From the NCBI RefSeq assembly GCF_022129235.1, contig NZ_JADQAI010000003.1, forward strand, positions 1 to 64,000: a DNA stretch of 64,000 nt. Direction: 5' to 3'. The notes under the pieces are model-generated. The model had not been told where the DNA came from. It saw only the letters and a program-made list of their open reading frames with translations, and searched no databases. A program made the translations under genes and the position numbers. Origin of the DNA: Psychrobacter sp. Ps6. Its GTDB lineage: Bacteria > Pseudomonadota > Gammaproteobacteria > Pseudomonadales > Moraxellaceae. How positions within the stretch are numbered: position 1 is the first letter of the stretch; each line of letters begins with the position of its first letter. This document shows positions 1-9,420 of this stretch, in pieces.

Positions 1-132
1 TCAAATAGCTGGTCAATATCTCGATATTGTCTGCACTATTTTCCTTGTTTGTCTGCGATTTATTTCATTTTTATCCCCATTTTTAAAATAGGGACACGCC
101 CTAGAAAGCGATTTTTATTATTGCTCTCCAAC
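1..132. other. Left-edge stretch with no recognised gene
   Basis: No gene is recognised in this AT-rich edge. One plus-strand frame stays open from base 1 to a stop near 231, but it runs through the terminator at 133-163 and antisense through hemP, so I do not call it. A fragment of an unseen gene ending here cannot be excluded. Confidence 0.4.
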
Positions 133-163
133 AAAAAACGCCTTTATGACAAGGCGTTTTTTT
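133..163. terminator. Bidirectional intrinsic terminator downstream of hemP
   Basis: The stem AACGCCTT / AAGGCGTT closes a six-base loop (TATGAC). It is flanked by an A-run on the left and a T-run on the right, so each strand reads as a GC-containing stem followed by U residues. It lies 27 bases past the hemP stop codon on the minus strand. Confidence 0.85.
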
Positions 164-189
164 ATAAGTGCAGTGAGCTTGGTTTAAAA

Positions 190-354
190 TTATTTGGTCA
201 AAATCAATCGGTTGTTACGAGTCAGACGTAGTCGATACTCTTCGCCTTCATGCTCAATACGTACTTCTTTGGTCAGGGCAAATAGATGCTGCGACTGTAG
301 CGTTGGCAGACGATTTTCACGGCAGTTTAGATAACGAGAGATAACCATACTCAT
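190..354 (-). CDS. hemP: Hemin uptake protein HemP
   Basis: A 54-residue protein that was missed because it is short. Reading the minus strand from the ATG at 354 gives a basic protein ending in YRLRLTRNNRLILTK, the conserved tail of the HemP family of small proteins linked to haem-iron uptake. A central EVRIEHEGEEYRLRL stretch also fits. A Shine-Dalgarno-like AAAGGAA lies just upstream. The promoter at 423-451 carries a near-perfect Fur box, which supports iron-repressed expression and therefore the family call. In other proteobacteria hemP usually sits beside a haem receptor or hmu genes. Here no haem-uptake gene is visible on the right, and the left neighbour is outside the window. What HemP does biochemically is poorly defined; it has been proposed to act as an activator of haem receptor expression in some species. 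Confidence comes from the C-terminal motif together with the Fur box. Confidence 0.88.
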   Translation of the reverse strand: MSMVISRYLNCRENRLPTLQSQHLFALTKEVRIEHEGEEYRLRLTRNNRLILTK

Positions 355-415
355 GGTAAATTCCTTTTGATAAGAAGTGGCTTAATAAATTAGCTATGTC
401 GTAATGAGCTTTAAC

Positions 416-451
416 GATAATAATTATCATTTAGATTGAAAGAATTTGCAA
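416..451 (-). promoter_or_regulatory. hemP promoter overlapped by a Fur box
   Basis: Read on the minus strand, TTGCAA (446-451) and GATAAT (423-428) are separated by exactly 17 bases and form a good sigma-70 promoter. The segment 416-428 is a GATAAT-A-ATTATC palindrome, the 6-1-6 core of the Fur box, and it covers the -10 element. Binding of iron-loaded Fur here would block RNA polymerase. The hemP start codon is about 62 bases downstream of the box. Confidence 0.85.
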
Positions 452-662
452 GGTAATTGATAAAATAAAATGCAGTCATTGTGTAAACTTATATGAGGCT
501 GGCGTCACAAACTGCCACAAAACGCCAATGCTTGAATTTTTACCTATATAAAAATATTGAGAGACTGGCTGGAATGATATGAAATCCATGCAGGCTCATC
601 AGAATATATAAGCAAACAATTAGAAAGCCGCCAAAACAGACTTAACAGTAGGGGACAATGCT
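452..662. other. Divergent intergenic region upstream of hemP and the Nudix gene
   Basis: AT-rich spacer. I see a short inverted repeat (TGGCGT at 500-505, ACGCCA at 522-527) and an AGGGGAC ribosome-binding site near 651-657 for the Nudix gene. No gene is recognised. Confidence 0.4.
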
Positions 663-1775
663 ATGCCAAGTGAAACCAACAATCAGTCAAAAATTAAAGA
701 CATAATCATCGTTAATGTTGCGGTTGCCGTTATTCATTATGAAAACAAGTATTTGCTGGGGTTCCGAGATGCGGCTCAGCATCAGGGCAATCGCTATGAG
801 TTTGTAGGCGGCAAGATAGAGGCTGATGAGTCAGCAAAGCAGGCATTGATTCGGGAGGTCGTTGAAGAAACAGGTATTAGTATTGCTCAAAATATTATCG
901 TCAAGCTTGGGCGTTTGCATCACGACTATGGTGACAAGCAAGTGAGCTTGCAGGTGTATAAAATTGAGCTAACCGCACAGCAGTATGATCAGCACAAAGA
1001 CTGTGAATATGGCCTAGAAGGGCAGGCAATGACTTGGGTTGATAAGTCTAAGTTACTAGCAGGAGAGTATCATCTGCCCGCTGCCAATAAAACTATTTTG
1101 GAGTGGCTGAAACTTCCTGCAAAAATAGCGATTACGTATCCACTTGCTCATTTTTCTGCCCAGCCAAATTCAGCAGCAGCATGGGTGTACTATTATCGAG
1201 AGCAGTTGGCACCAGAGTCTTGGGTTTATATCCGATTAAAAGCATCTGAGTCAGAATATATTGCCGAGCAGCTAATGGATGTGCGTCCAGATATCCTAGC
1301 GATTTTGCCGTACGACAATGATTGTCAGCACTCCAAAACGACAAGTACAGATGCAGTGGTAGAGGCAGAAACCAATCGTTCGATTGTCGCTAGACACCTG
1401 ACGCATTCGGGACTAATGGAATGGTTCAATGTTACTCAAGATATTACAGACTCTGAGCAGTTGCTCTGTATCTCGAGTGAGCATCCACTGATAGTCAGCT
1501 GTCACGATATTGCCAGCATTCTTGCCGCTAATAAACTTGCGAGTGTGCGCATACAGCAGCAGTTGCCGCCAGTGATTGGCGCTTTTTTGTCTCCTGTACT
1601 TACAACTCAGACGCATCCTGATACGGTGCCACTTGGCTGGGAAGCGTGGTCAGCTTTGGCGCAGTTAGCTGACATGCCAGTCATTGGTCTGGGCGGCTTG
1701 GCCCCTGTCATGATTGACCAGACATTAGCGCACGGCGGTGTCAGTGTCGCAGGCATTCGTCAGTTCCACGAATAA
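663..1775 (+). CDS. Nudix (MutT-type) hydrolase fused to a ThiE-like domain
   Basis: The N-terminal half is a Nudix hydrolase. The Nudix box spans residues 50-72 with the full pattern: G50, E56, then R64-E65-V66 and E68-E69 ahead of G71. MutT-type members hydrolyse oxidised nucleotides such as 8-oxo-dGTP to the monophosphate and so prevent mutation. The C-terminal half, about residues 150-370, resembles the TIM-barrel thiamine-phosphate synthase/TenI family, ending in a phosphate-loop-like VIGLGGL segment. This two-domain arrangement is known in Pseudomonas and relatives, where the second domain has no proven thiamine role. At 370 residues the length suits both domains. An AGGGGAC ribosome-binding site precedes the ATG. 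The gene stands alone between spacers. The substrate cannot be deduced from sequence; 8-oxo-dGTP is the family default. Confidence 0.82.
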   Translation: MPSETNNQSKIKDIIIVNVAVAVIHYENKYLLGFRDAAQHQGNRYEFVGGKIEADESAKQALIREVVEETGISIAQNIIVKLGRLHHDYGDKQVSLQVYKIELTAQQYDQHKDCEYGLEGQAMTWVDKSKLLAGEYHLPAANKTILEWLKLPAKIAITYPLAHFSAQPNSAAAWVYYYREQLAPESWVYIRLKASESEYIAEQLMDVRPDILAILPYDNDCQHSKTTSTDAVVEAETNRSIVARHLTHSGLMEWFNVTQDITDSEQLLCISSEHPLIVSCHDIASILAANKLASVRIQQQLPPVIGAFLSPVLTTQTHPDTVPLGWEAWSALAQLADMPVIGLGGLAPVMIDQTLAHGGVSVAGIRQFHE

Positions 1776-2215
1776 AAAACCAGAAAATGAGTGCCTATTA
1801 AGCAGCAATATCATTCACTTGACTATGTTCGCTTATTAAAATAGGTAAGTATAAATAACTGATTTTTAAGTTATTTGTCCAATCAGTAACTATGTGATTA
1901 TGATGTGTGCATACCAATGCATAAACACATAGTTATTTACAAACCGTTGCGTTTCCCTACATTGCACTACTGTTTTAATAGTCCAGCTGCCCTTAATATA
2001 TATTGCATATCTAAAGCACATTGATTCTGATTTTTATCAGTGAACTGATTACTAACGCATTTATCAAATATCAAAAATTACAATAAAAAAGAGCGTTTGT
2101 AGCAGCAGAGTTTGGATCGATAATTAATTCTAAAACTTAGGCTCATTACAGAATCAATTCGGATAAATGATGCAGATAACGTATTTAAACAGTCACTATT
2201 AATAATGGTATCCCT
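1776..2215 (+). other. 440-base spacer with a long inverted repeat
   Basis: No gene is recognised. A perfect 10-base inverted repeat (TAACTATGTG at 1887-1896, CACATAGTTA at 1926-1935) encloses a 29-base loop. It has no T-run, so it is not an obvious terminator. The right part presumably contains the leader of the lipocalin gene, but no clear sigma-70 promoter was found. Confidence 0.4.
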
Positions 2216-3409
2216 ATGAAAACCAATAAGTTACCTGATTCAGCATGGACTGACTCACGGGCAGCTGGTTCTCAATCTCAGCAGCCTATACAGTCAAACA
2301 GCTATAACAGTGGTCGTCATGCGCAACAGACAAAAAATGCTAGTAATGACGCAGATTATAGCCATAAAAAACTGAGCAATGAAAACCTGAACGGCGAATA
2401 CTCGCACCATCTGGCAGACGACATGTCTTCGCAAGACAGCTATTTTGGATACAAAAGCGCCGACAAAAGCCTTACGAAGGCAAAAGAGTCCGCTATGAGT
2501 AACAGCAAGATCAATCAACATCTGAAAAATAGCGATAAAGAACAATTCAACATTGCTAATGGCTACAATCGATCAGCAACGCTGAATGAAGATGAGCCGC
2601 TAATCTCTGAGCTTGTAGACGACCAAGCAAGTAATTTGCAAGACAGCGCTAAGCAGATCCTCGATACATCATCAACCACTATCAACTCGTCATACAAAGA
2701 CATACCGGAGCGTATATTTATGAATGGACTTATCAAGCATACAGGCATTGCGTTAGCGATTATCATACCGCTAGCGGCATTTTCAGCCTATGCTGCAACG
2801 CCACCCACTAATATGGCTACTGCCAGTAATATGCAAGATAATGCGATGAGCGAGAAGATTACGACCGATATGCTATCAGTTAAGCCAAGCGATATTATCT
2901 ATAAGTCTGCAAGCATACCAACGACAGTGGATAGTGTCGATCTCAATGAGTATGCTGGGACATGGTATGAGATTGGTCGTCTACCGATGTATTTCCAGCG
3001 TAAATGCGCTGGTGATGTTACTGCCAACTATGCTCAGAAAGATGACGGTTCAGGAATCACGGTTACTAATAAGTGTGTGAGCGAGGATGGTTCAGGTATT
3101 GTTGCAGAAGGTTTGGCTAAGCCAGTCGATGAAAGCGGCAGTAAACTGAAAGTGACGTTCTTACCGAAGTGGATTCGCTGGATCCCAGTCGGCCGTGCTG
3201 ATTATTGGGTATTAGCACGTGATGCAGATTATAAAACTGCGCTAGTAGGGACACCTGATAAAAAATACTTATGGCTATTAGCACGTTCACCAAATGTCAG
3301 TCAGGAAACGTATACTAAATATCGTCAGATTGCTCAGCAGCAAGGATATGATTTGAAAGAGTTTACGCTGACGTCGCAGAGCAATCAAACAGTGAATCTA
3401 GCACCATAA
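2216..3409 (+). CDS. blc: Lipocalin (Blc family) with a long N-terminal extension
   Basis: The C-terminal part, from about residue 230, is a bacterial lipocalin. It has the GTWYE signature (G248, T249, W250) and the family pattern of a fatty-acid or lysophospholipid-binding beta barrel. Directly before it, at residue 169, is a signal-peptide-like stretch: MNGLIKH, a hydrophobic run, then AYA-ATPP. Upstream of that lie 168 in-frame, hydrophilic residues rich in Ser, Asn, Gln and Lys that match no domain I know. An internal ATG at 2720, with GGAG nine bases before it, would give a normal 229-residue secreted lipocalin. It has a better ribosome-binding site than the ATG at 2216, which has none. 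I give the long form because the frame stays open, but the short form (2720-3409) may be the real or a second product. There is no lipobox cysteine, unlike E. coli Blc. A terminator follows at 3477. Confidence 0.75.
   Translation: MKTNKLPDSAWTDSRAAGSQSQQPIQSNSYNSGRHAQQTKNASNDADYSHKKLSNENLNGEYSHHLADDMSSQDSYFGYKSADKSLTKAKESAMSNSKINQHLKNSDKEQFNIANGYNRSATLNEDEPLISELVDDQASNLQDSAKQILDTSSTTINSSYKDIPERIFMNGLIKHTGIALAIIIPLAAFSAYAATPPTNMATASNMQDNAMSEKITTDMLSVKPSDIIYKSASIPTTVDSVDLNEYAGTWYEIGRLPMYFQRKCAGDVTANYAQKDDGSGITVTNKCVSEDGSGIVAEGLAKPVDESGSKLKVTFLPKWIRWIPVGRADYWVLARDADYKTALVGTPDKKYLWLLARSPNVSQETYTKYRQIAQQQGYDLKEFTLTSQSNQTVNLAP
2707..2722 (+). promoter_or_regulatory. Internal ribosome-binding site and start inside the lipocalin ORF
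   Basis: GGAG at 2707-2710, nine bases and ATG at 2720 are in frame with the lipocalin. The encoded protein then begins with a plausible signal peptide (positive n-region, hydrophobic core, AYA cleavage site). This argues for translation starting here. Confidence 0.6.
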
Positions 3410-3476
3410 TAGAGATAGTTAAAATTACTGCTTCAATTAAGTTCTATGGCAATTATCATTTAAACGACGTACTAGT

Positions 3477-3507
3477 AAGGCAGCATATATGGCTGCCTTT
3501 ATTTTTA
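3477..3507 (+). terminator. Intrinsic terminator after the lipocalin gene
   Basis: An eight-base-pair stem AAGGCAGC / GCTGCCTT (3477-3484 with 3492-3499) is followed by TATTTTTAT. It lies 68 bases past the lipocalin stop codon. Confidence 0.8.
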
Positions 3508-3757
3508 TCCTTGTCTACATATGAGTCTGTATGTAACGACAAAACCTATAATGCACACTTGCTAATCGGTTATTACTGGCAAAATGAGGCATTTTAGGCT
3601 AAAATCTAGGCGATTTGAATACTCTGACGTCAAGAACTGATATTGATAGTGGTTGATTATCCTATTACAGTCACCACCTAGAGCATACAAGACCTATCTT
3701 ATATATATCTCTTCATATTTTATCGATCATACATTACTGACCATAAGGATGTTTCTC

Positions 3758-5191
3758 GTGAGCAACGCTGATACCTTACGCCAATTACATCAAGACCACT
3801 TAAAAAACTACAACAATCAAGAGCAACAAGCCATTGAGCTTATGGGGCTATTGAGCAAGCTCTATAATGAGAAAGACGTACAAGTGACTTTGTTTGGCGA
3901 AACGCTAGACGCTACTTCGGTTGGTCAAATACTTGCGCTACATCAAAAAGCAGCATTACGCGACAACGATGCCAAAGCTATCGATATCGCTGATACTTTA
4001 GCGATGGTAAAAGTTATCTCAGAAAACGCTGATCTCCAAGCTACTCGTATCGATGTTGGTCAATTGATTGCTAATGATACTGATGTACAAGCAGCGCTAC
4101 AATCTATCAACAACGCTGGTGCCGTGAATGGCGCAACAGACGTTGTACTGTACGGTTTTGGTCGTATCGGTCGTATTTTGACCCGTCTGCTATTGTCGCA
4201 AGCGTCAAGCGCAAAAGGCTTGCAGCTAAAAGCAATCGTTGTACGTCCAGCCGCTGCTGGTGACTTGGCTAAGCGTATCTCATTGCTTGAGCGCGACTCA
4301 ATCCATGGTAGATTCTTAGGCGGCATCAGTATCGATGAAGATAATAACGGCATGATTGTTAATGGTCGTTTCGTACAAGTTATCTATGCCAAAGACCCAA
4401 GCGAAATCGATTATACTGCTTATGGTATCGACAATGCGCTAGTTATCGATAACACTGGTATTTGGAAAGACGAAGCGGGCCTTGGCAAGCATTTACAGTC
4501 TACTGGCGTGAAAAAAGTACTCCTAACAGCACCTGCTGGCGGCGATATCAAAAATGTCGTTTATGGTGTGAACAATGATACCGTTGGTGACGATACTATT
4601 GTTAGTGCTGCGAGCTGTACGACCAATGCCATTACACCGACGTTAAATGTATTAAATGATGAGTACGGTATTGTAAATGGTCATGTAGAAACCATCCACT
4701 CATTTACCAATGATCAGAACTTGGTTGATAACTATCATAAAGCAGACCGCCGTGGTCGTAGTGCGGTGATGAACATGGTTATCACCAGTACTGGCGCAGC
4801 AAAAGCCGTTGGTAAAGCATTGCCAGAACTAAACGGTAAGCTAACGGGTAACGCTATCCGTGTACCGACACCAAATGTTAGCCTAGCCATCTTGAACTTG
4901 AATCTAAAGACAGCACCAGCAAGTGCTGATGCGTTGAATGAATTCTTGCGTAAGATTGCTAACAGCAGCACGTGGCAGTCGCAAATTGCTTATACCGATT
5001 CTACAGAAGCCGTATCTACTGATTTTGTTGGTACGACCCATGTTGGTATCGTTGATGCTCAAGCGACTATTCTCACTGACAACCAAGCTATCGTCTATGT
5101 TTGGTATGATAATGAAGTCGGCTATAGTACTCAGGTGTTGCGTTTGGCGACGCAGATGGCAGGAATCAGTTATACTCAGATTCCAGCATAG
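3758..5191 (+). CDS. gap: Glyceraldehyde-3-phosphate dehydrogenase, long form
   Basis: Catalyses NAD(P)-dependent oxidation and phosphorylation of glyceraldehyde 3-phosphate, or the reverse, in central carbon metabolism. The first ~130 residues are extra compared with the usual 330-residue enzyme. The Rossmann motif YGFGRIGR begins at Y132, and the active-site Cys is C287 in the SCTTN motif. A long form of about 480 residues is known in pseudomonads and other gammaproteobacteria. I chose the GTG start at 3758 (477 residues) because AAGGA at 3745-3749 is spaced eight bases from it. The open frame extends up to 3653 but has no ribosome-binding site there. The gene is monocistronic, flanked by terminators at 3477 and 5314. 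Whether it works in glycolysis or gluconeogenesis cannot be read from sequence; long forms elsewhere have been linked to gluconeogenesis. Confidence 0.92.
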   Translation: MSNADTLRQLHQDHLKNYNNQEQQAIELMGLLSKLYNEKDVQVTLFGETLDATSVGQILALHQKAALRDNDAKAIDIADTLAMVKVISENADLQATRIDVGQLIANDTDVQAALQSINNAGAVNGATDVVLYGFGRIGRILTRLLLSQASSAKGLQLKAIVVRPAAAGDLAKRISLLERDSIHGRFLGGISIDEDNNGMIVNGRFVQVIYAKDPSEIDYTAYGIDNALVIDNTGIWKDEAGLGKHLQSTGVKKVLLTAPAGGDIKNVVYGVNNDTVGDDTIVSAASCTTNAITPTLNVLNDEYGIVNGHVETIHSFTNDQNLVDNYHKADRRGRSAVMNMVITSTGAAKAVGKALPELNGKLTGNAIRVPTPNVSLAILNLNLKTAPASADALNEFLRKIANSSTWQSQIAYTDSTEAVSTDFVGTTHVGIVDAQATILTDNQAIVYVWYDNEVGYSTQVLRLATQMAGISYTQIPA

Positions 5192-5313
5192 ATCACTAAA
5201 TGCAGTAGCGCAATAACGTTATACTAAGCCTCTTAAAGCATGATCACTTTAAAGGTTATGCTGCAATAAACTCTACTTTGCGTAGCTTGGTATCACTTTA
5301 ACTGTCATACTTA

Positions 5314-5346
5314 AACACCCGATAGTCCGATTGATTATCGGGTGTT
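5314..5346 (+). terminator. Hairpin terminator after gap
   Basis: A perfect 11-base-pair stem, AACACCCGATA with TATCGGGTGTT, has an 11-base loop and is followed only by ATTGTC. The stem is strong but the T-tract is poor, so it may be a weak terminator. Confidence 0.65.
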
Positions 5347-5466
5347 ATTGTCATCATGGGCACTAAGTAAACTTACTATTTATACGGTGTTCATTTTGGC
5401 GCAACAACATAGCAAAACCCCGAAATACAACCGTTAGTTGTAACCAGTTTATAGACTGGATTGTGA

Positions 5467-6684
<1,218 letters not shown>

Positions 6685-6761
6685 GCTAGTATGCTTAAGT
6701 GGTTATACTTGAATTGTGAATTTAATCCCTACAATCAATTGATATGAAAAAAGGAGTTTAT

Positions 6762-7934
6762 ATGGCAGATGGCATAGCAAACACGACTGAAGAAGCAAGA
6801 TTTGTTAAACAATCTCGCAACTTTGATATTCAACGCGTTATTGTCAAGATTGGCTCATCATTATTGACAAATAATGGTCGAGGGTTGGATCGTACTGCCA
6901 TATATGAGTGGGCAAAGCAGATTGCTAAGCTGCACAAAAAAGGTATTGAAGTGCTGCTGGTATCGTCAGGTGCCGTTGCTGAAGGTGTGGTACGTATGGA
7001 CCTTGAGGAACGCCCTAAAAAATTGGCAGCATTACAAGCCTGCGCTTCTATTGGTCAAATGGGGCTGATTGAAACATGGTGGTCAGCATTGATTCAACAT
7101 GGTATTCAAAGCTCACAGCTTCTATTGACTCATGATGACTTGTCTAATCGTAGCCGTTATCTCAATACCACAGGCGCGCTAACGCAACTATTAGAATGGC
7201 GTGTACTACCGGTTATTAACGAAAATGACACCATTACCATTGATGAGATTAAGTTTGGCGATAATGATACGTTGGGTGCGATGGCAGCCGCGATGGTTAA
7301 TGCAGATTTGTACATTATCTTGACCGATCAAGAAGGTGTGTTCACTGATAACCCACGTGACAATCCTGATGCTAAGATGATTCGTCAAGAACGTGCCATG
7401 GCTGATTATTTATTTGATATCGCAGGTGACGGTGGCAAGCTTGGACGCGGTGGTATGTTAACCAAGATCCGTGCTGGTCGTCTTGCCGCGATGGGTGGTT
7501 GCCCAACCGTTATTGTGAGCGGTGCTATCGATGATGTGATCACTCGTGTTGTCTCAGGTGAGGCAGTCGGTACATTACTGACGACTAATGAAGAAGATAA
7601 AATCATTGCTCGGAAACAATGGCTTGCCGCGCATTTGCGTATGTCAGGTAGCTTGGTCGTTGATGCAGGTGCCGCAAAAGCATTGACTGAACATAACAGA
7701 AGTTTGTTACCCGTAGGCGTTGTAGAAGTTCGTGGCGGCTTTGATGAAGGTGATGTGGTAGAAATTGTTCATCAAGATACAGGTGAGCGTATAGCTGTTG
7801 GGCAGGTGAATTTCTCATCACATGAGGCGCACCGTGTTGCCCGTGAACGTACAGAGAAGTTTGACAAAATATTCGGTAGTAACGAAGACCGTGTGGTGAT
7901 GGTGCATCGTGATAATCTTGCAATAACCGTATAA
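6762..7934 (+). CDS. proB: Glutamate 5-kinase
   Basis: Phosphorylates glutamate to gamma-glutamyl phosphate, the first step of proline synthesis in the cytoplasm. The amino-acid-kinase fold begins with IVKIGSSLLT and contains the LLVSSGAVAEG and NENDTI nucleotide/substrate segments, followed by the GGMLTKI motif. A PUA domain occupies about the last 100 residues, as in E. coli ProB. I start at ATG 6762 (390 residues) because AAGGAG at 6751-6756 is five bases before it. The upstream ATG at 6744 would add six residues and place the ribosome-binding site inside the gene. obgE-proB adjacency is common in gammaproteobacteria; the gap here is 77 bases. No proA lies nearby. Feedback inhibition by proline is known for the family, but I did not check specific residues. 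Confidence 0.97.
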   Translation: MADGIANTTEEARFVKQSRNFDIQRVIVKIGSSLLTNNGRGLDRTAIYEWAKQIAKLHKKGIEVLLVSSGAVAEGVVRMDLEERPKKLAALQACASIGQMGLIETWWSALIQHGIQSSQLLLTHDDLSNRSRYLNTTGALTQLLEWRVLPVINENDTITIDEIKFGDNDTLGAMAAAMVNADLYIILTDQEGVFTDNPRDNPDAKMIRQERAMADYLFDIAGDGGKLGRGGMLTKIRAGRLAAMGGCPTVIVSGAIDDVITRVVSGEAVGTLLTTNEEDKIIARKQWLAAHLRMSGSLVVDAGAAKALTEHNRSLLPVGVVEVRGGFDEGDVVEIVHQDTGERIAVGQVNFSSHEAHRVARERTEKFDKIFGSNEDRVVMVHRDNLAITV

Positions 7935-7968
7935 CGTATTCATGATGTAGCACAGCTGTTACTTTTAT

Positions 7969-7994
7969 AGCTTATCTATGATTTTAGATAAGCT
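7969..7994 (+). terminator. Hairpin after proB
   Basis: A nine-base-pair stem AGCTTATCT / AGATAAGCT with an eight-base loop lies 34 bases beyond the proB stop. No T-run follows, so termination here is uncertain. Confidence 0.4.
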
Positions 7995-8086
7995 GTAAAG
8001 CTATTGAGATTTGCTTCAAGCTTAAGCAAGGCTGTTTATACCTTACAAATATTTATTATTATTTTATTCAACCTATTTTATCCAGT

Positions 8087-8124
8087 ACAGTATCCATCAA
8101 TAAATATGGATACTGTGTTGTTTT
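8087..8124 (+). terminator. Terminator-like hairpin abutting the hemE ribosome-binding site
   Basis: A perfect 11-base-pair stem, ACAGTATCCAT (8087-8097) with ATGGATACTGT (8106-8116), is followed by GTTGTTTT. The hemE Shine-Dalgarno GGAG starts at 8125, immediately after the T-rich tract. It may terminate proB transcripts or attenuate hemE. Confidence 0.6.
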
Positions 8125-8136
8125 GGAGATTTGTAC

Positions 8137-9273
8137 ATGAGTGCTTCAGACAAGAGTGACTCGATTCAGCAGCAATTTGCACCGCTAAAAAATGACAGGC
8201 TGCTACGTGCATTACGCTTTGAGCCCATCGATACCACGCCAGTTTGGATGATGCGCCAAGCTGGTCGTTACCTACCAGAGTACAAAGCCACTCGTGCTGA
8301 AGCCGGCGACTTTATGAGCCTGTGCCAAGATACAGATCGTGCTACTGAAGTGACGCTCCAACCATTACGTCGTTATGACTTAGATGCCGCTATTTTGTTT
8401 AGTGATATCTTGACCATTCCTGATGCCATGGGCTTGGGTTTGTATTTTGAGACTGGCGAAGGCCCTAAGTTTAAGCATCCGATTCGCGAACAGGCTGATC
8501 TTGATAGATTGCCAGTACTTGAGCCTAATGATTCTCTTGACTATGTGATGCGCGCTGTGACTAGCATTCGCAAAGCGCTCAATGGTCAAGTGCCTTTATT
8601 TGGGTTCTCTGGTAGTCCATGGACGCTTGCTACATATATGATAGAAGGCGGTAGTTCAAAGGATTATCGTTATACCAAAGGCTTTTTGTATAGCAATCCT
8701 GATTTTTTACATCAGCTATTAGACAAGCTTGCGACTTCGGTCATTGACTATCTTGATGCACAAATCGTTGCTGGTGCTCAGATCGTACAAATATTTGACA
8801 GTTGGGGCGGGGCACTTGGTCATCGTCAATTTATCGAGTTTTCGCACAATTACAACAAGCGTATCGTGGCTGAATTAAAGCAACGCCATCCACAAGTACC
8901 AGTGGTATTGTTTACCAAAGGTGGCGGATTATGGCTTGATATTCAGGCTGATAGCGAAGCTGACGCTTTAGGTCTAGATTGGACGATGCCGCTTGACCGC
9001 GCGCGTCAAGTACTGACTGAGAGCCAGCGTGAATTGACCAAAAAGCATAAGAAGCTACAAAGCAGCAAAGCCATTCAAGGCAATTTAGATCCGGCAACGT
9101 TATACGGATCACCTGCCACCATCCGATCTGAAGTGAATGCGATGCTTGATCGCGCTTATGCTAATGGCGAAAAAACTGGCTACATTGCAAACTTAGGTCA
9201 TGGTATTACCCAGTGGGTGAATCCTGACAATGCCAAAGTATTTGTCGATGCGGTACATGACTACAAGATCTAA
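8137..9273 (+). CDS. hemE: Uroporphyrinogen decarboxylase
   Basis: Removes four acetate carboxyl groups from uroporphyrinogen III to give coproporphyrinogen III in haem synthesis, without a cofactor. The N-terminal [10 protein letters not shown] signature, with the substrate-binding Arg residues, is intact. [16 protein letters not shown] and the C-terminal NLGHGI segment are also present. The ATG at 8137 (378 residues) has GGAG eight bases upstream and is preferred to an in-frame TTG at 8131. Its mRNA leader contains the strong hairpin at 8087-8116. The left neighbour proB and right neighbour argC are amino-acid genes, so no haem operon exists here. A nested hairpin at 9287 separates it from argC. 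Confidence 0.97.
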   Translation: MSASDKSDSIQQQFAPLKNDRLLRALRFEPIDTTPVWMMRQAGRYLPEYKATRAEAGDFMSLCQDTDRATEVTLQPLRRYDLDAAILFSDILTIPDAMGLGLYFETGEGPKFKHPIREQADLDRLPVLEPNDSLDYVMRAVTSIRKALNGQVPLFGFSGSPWTLATYMIEGGSSKDYRYTKGFLYSNPDFLHQLLDKLATSVIDYLDAQIVAGAQIVQIFDSWGGALGHRQFIEFSHNYNKRIVAELKQRHPQVPVVLFTKGGGLWLDIQADSEADALGLDWTMPLDRARQVLTESQRELTKKHKKLQSSKAIQGNLDPATLYGSPATIRSEVNAMLDRAYANGEKTGYIANLGHGITQWVNPDNAKVFVDAVHDYKI

Positions 9274-9286
9274 ACGCTAAGGCATT

Positions 9287-9354
9287 CAAAGCCATAGTAT
9301 TCATAGACAGTAGGATTAACAGACTGGTTTTATGTCTATATGGCTATGGCTTTG
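9287..9354 (+). other. Nested double hairpin between hemE and argC
   Basis: The outer stem CAAAGCCATAG (9287-9297) pairs perfectly with CTATGGCTTTG (9344-9354). An inner stem ATAGACA (9303-9309) pairs with TGTCTAT (9333-9339), leaving a 23-base loop. No T-run follows. It may end hemE transcripts, stabilise their 3' end, or be the leader structure of argC. Confidence 0.55.
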
Positions 9355-9420
9355 CGAGCCAGATAAAAATGTAGAATTTATTAGATATAATGAGTGCTTA
9401 CTAAGAATAAGGGATAATTT

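Noticed and set aside
49..231. Plus-strand ORF of 60 codons at the left edge
   Set aside because: It runs through a strong terminator and antisense to hemP, and has no ribosome-binding site.
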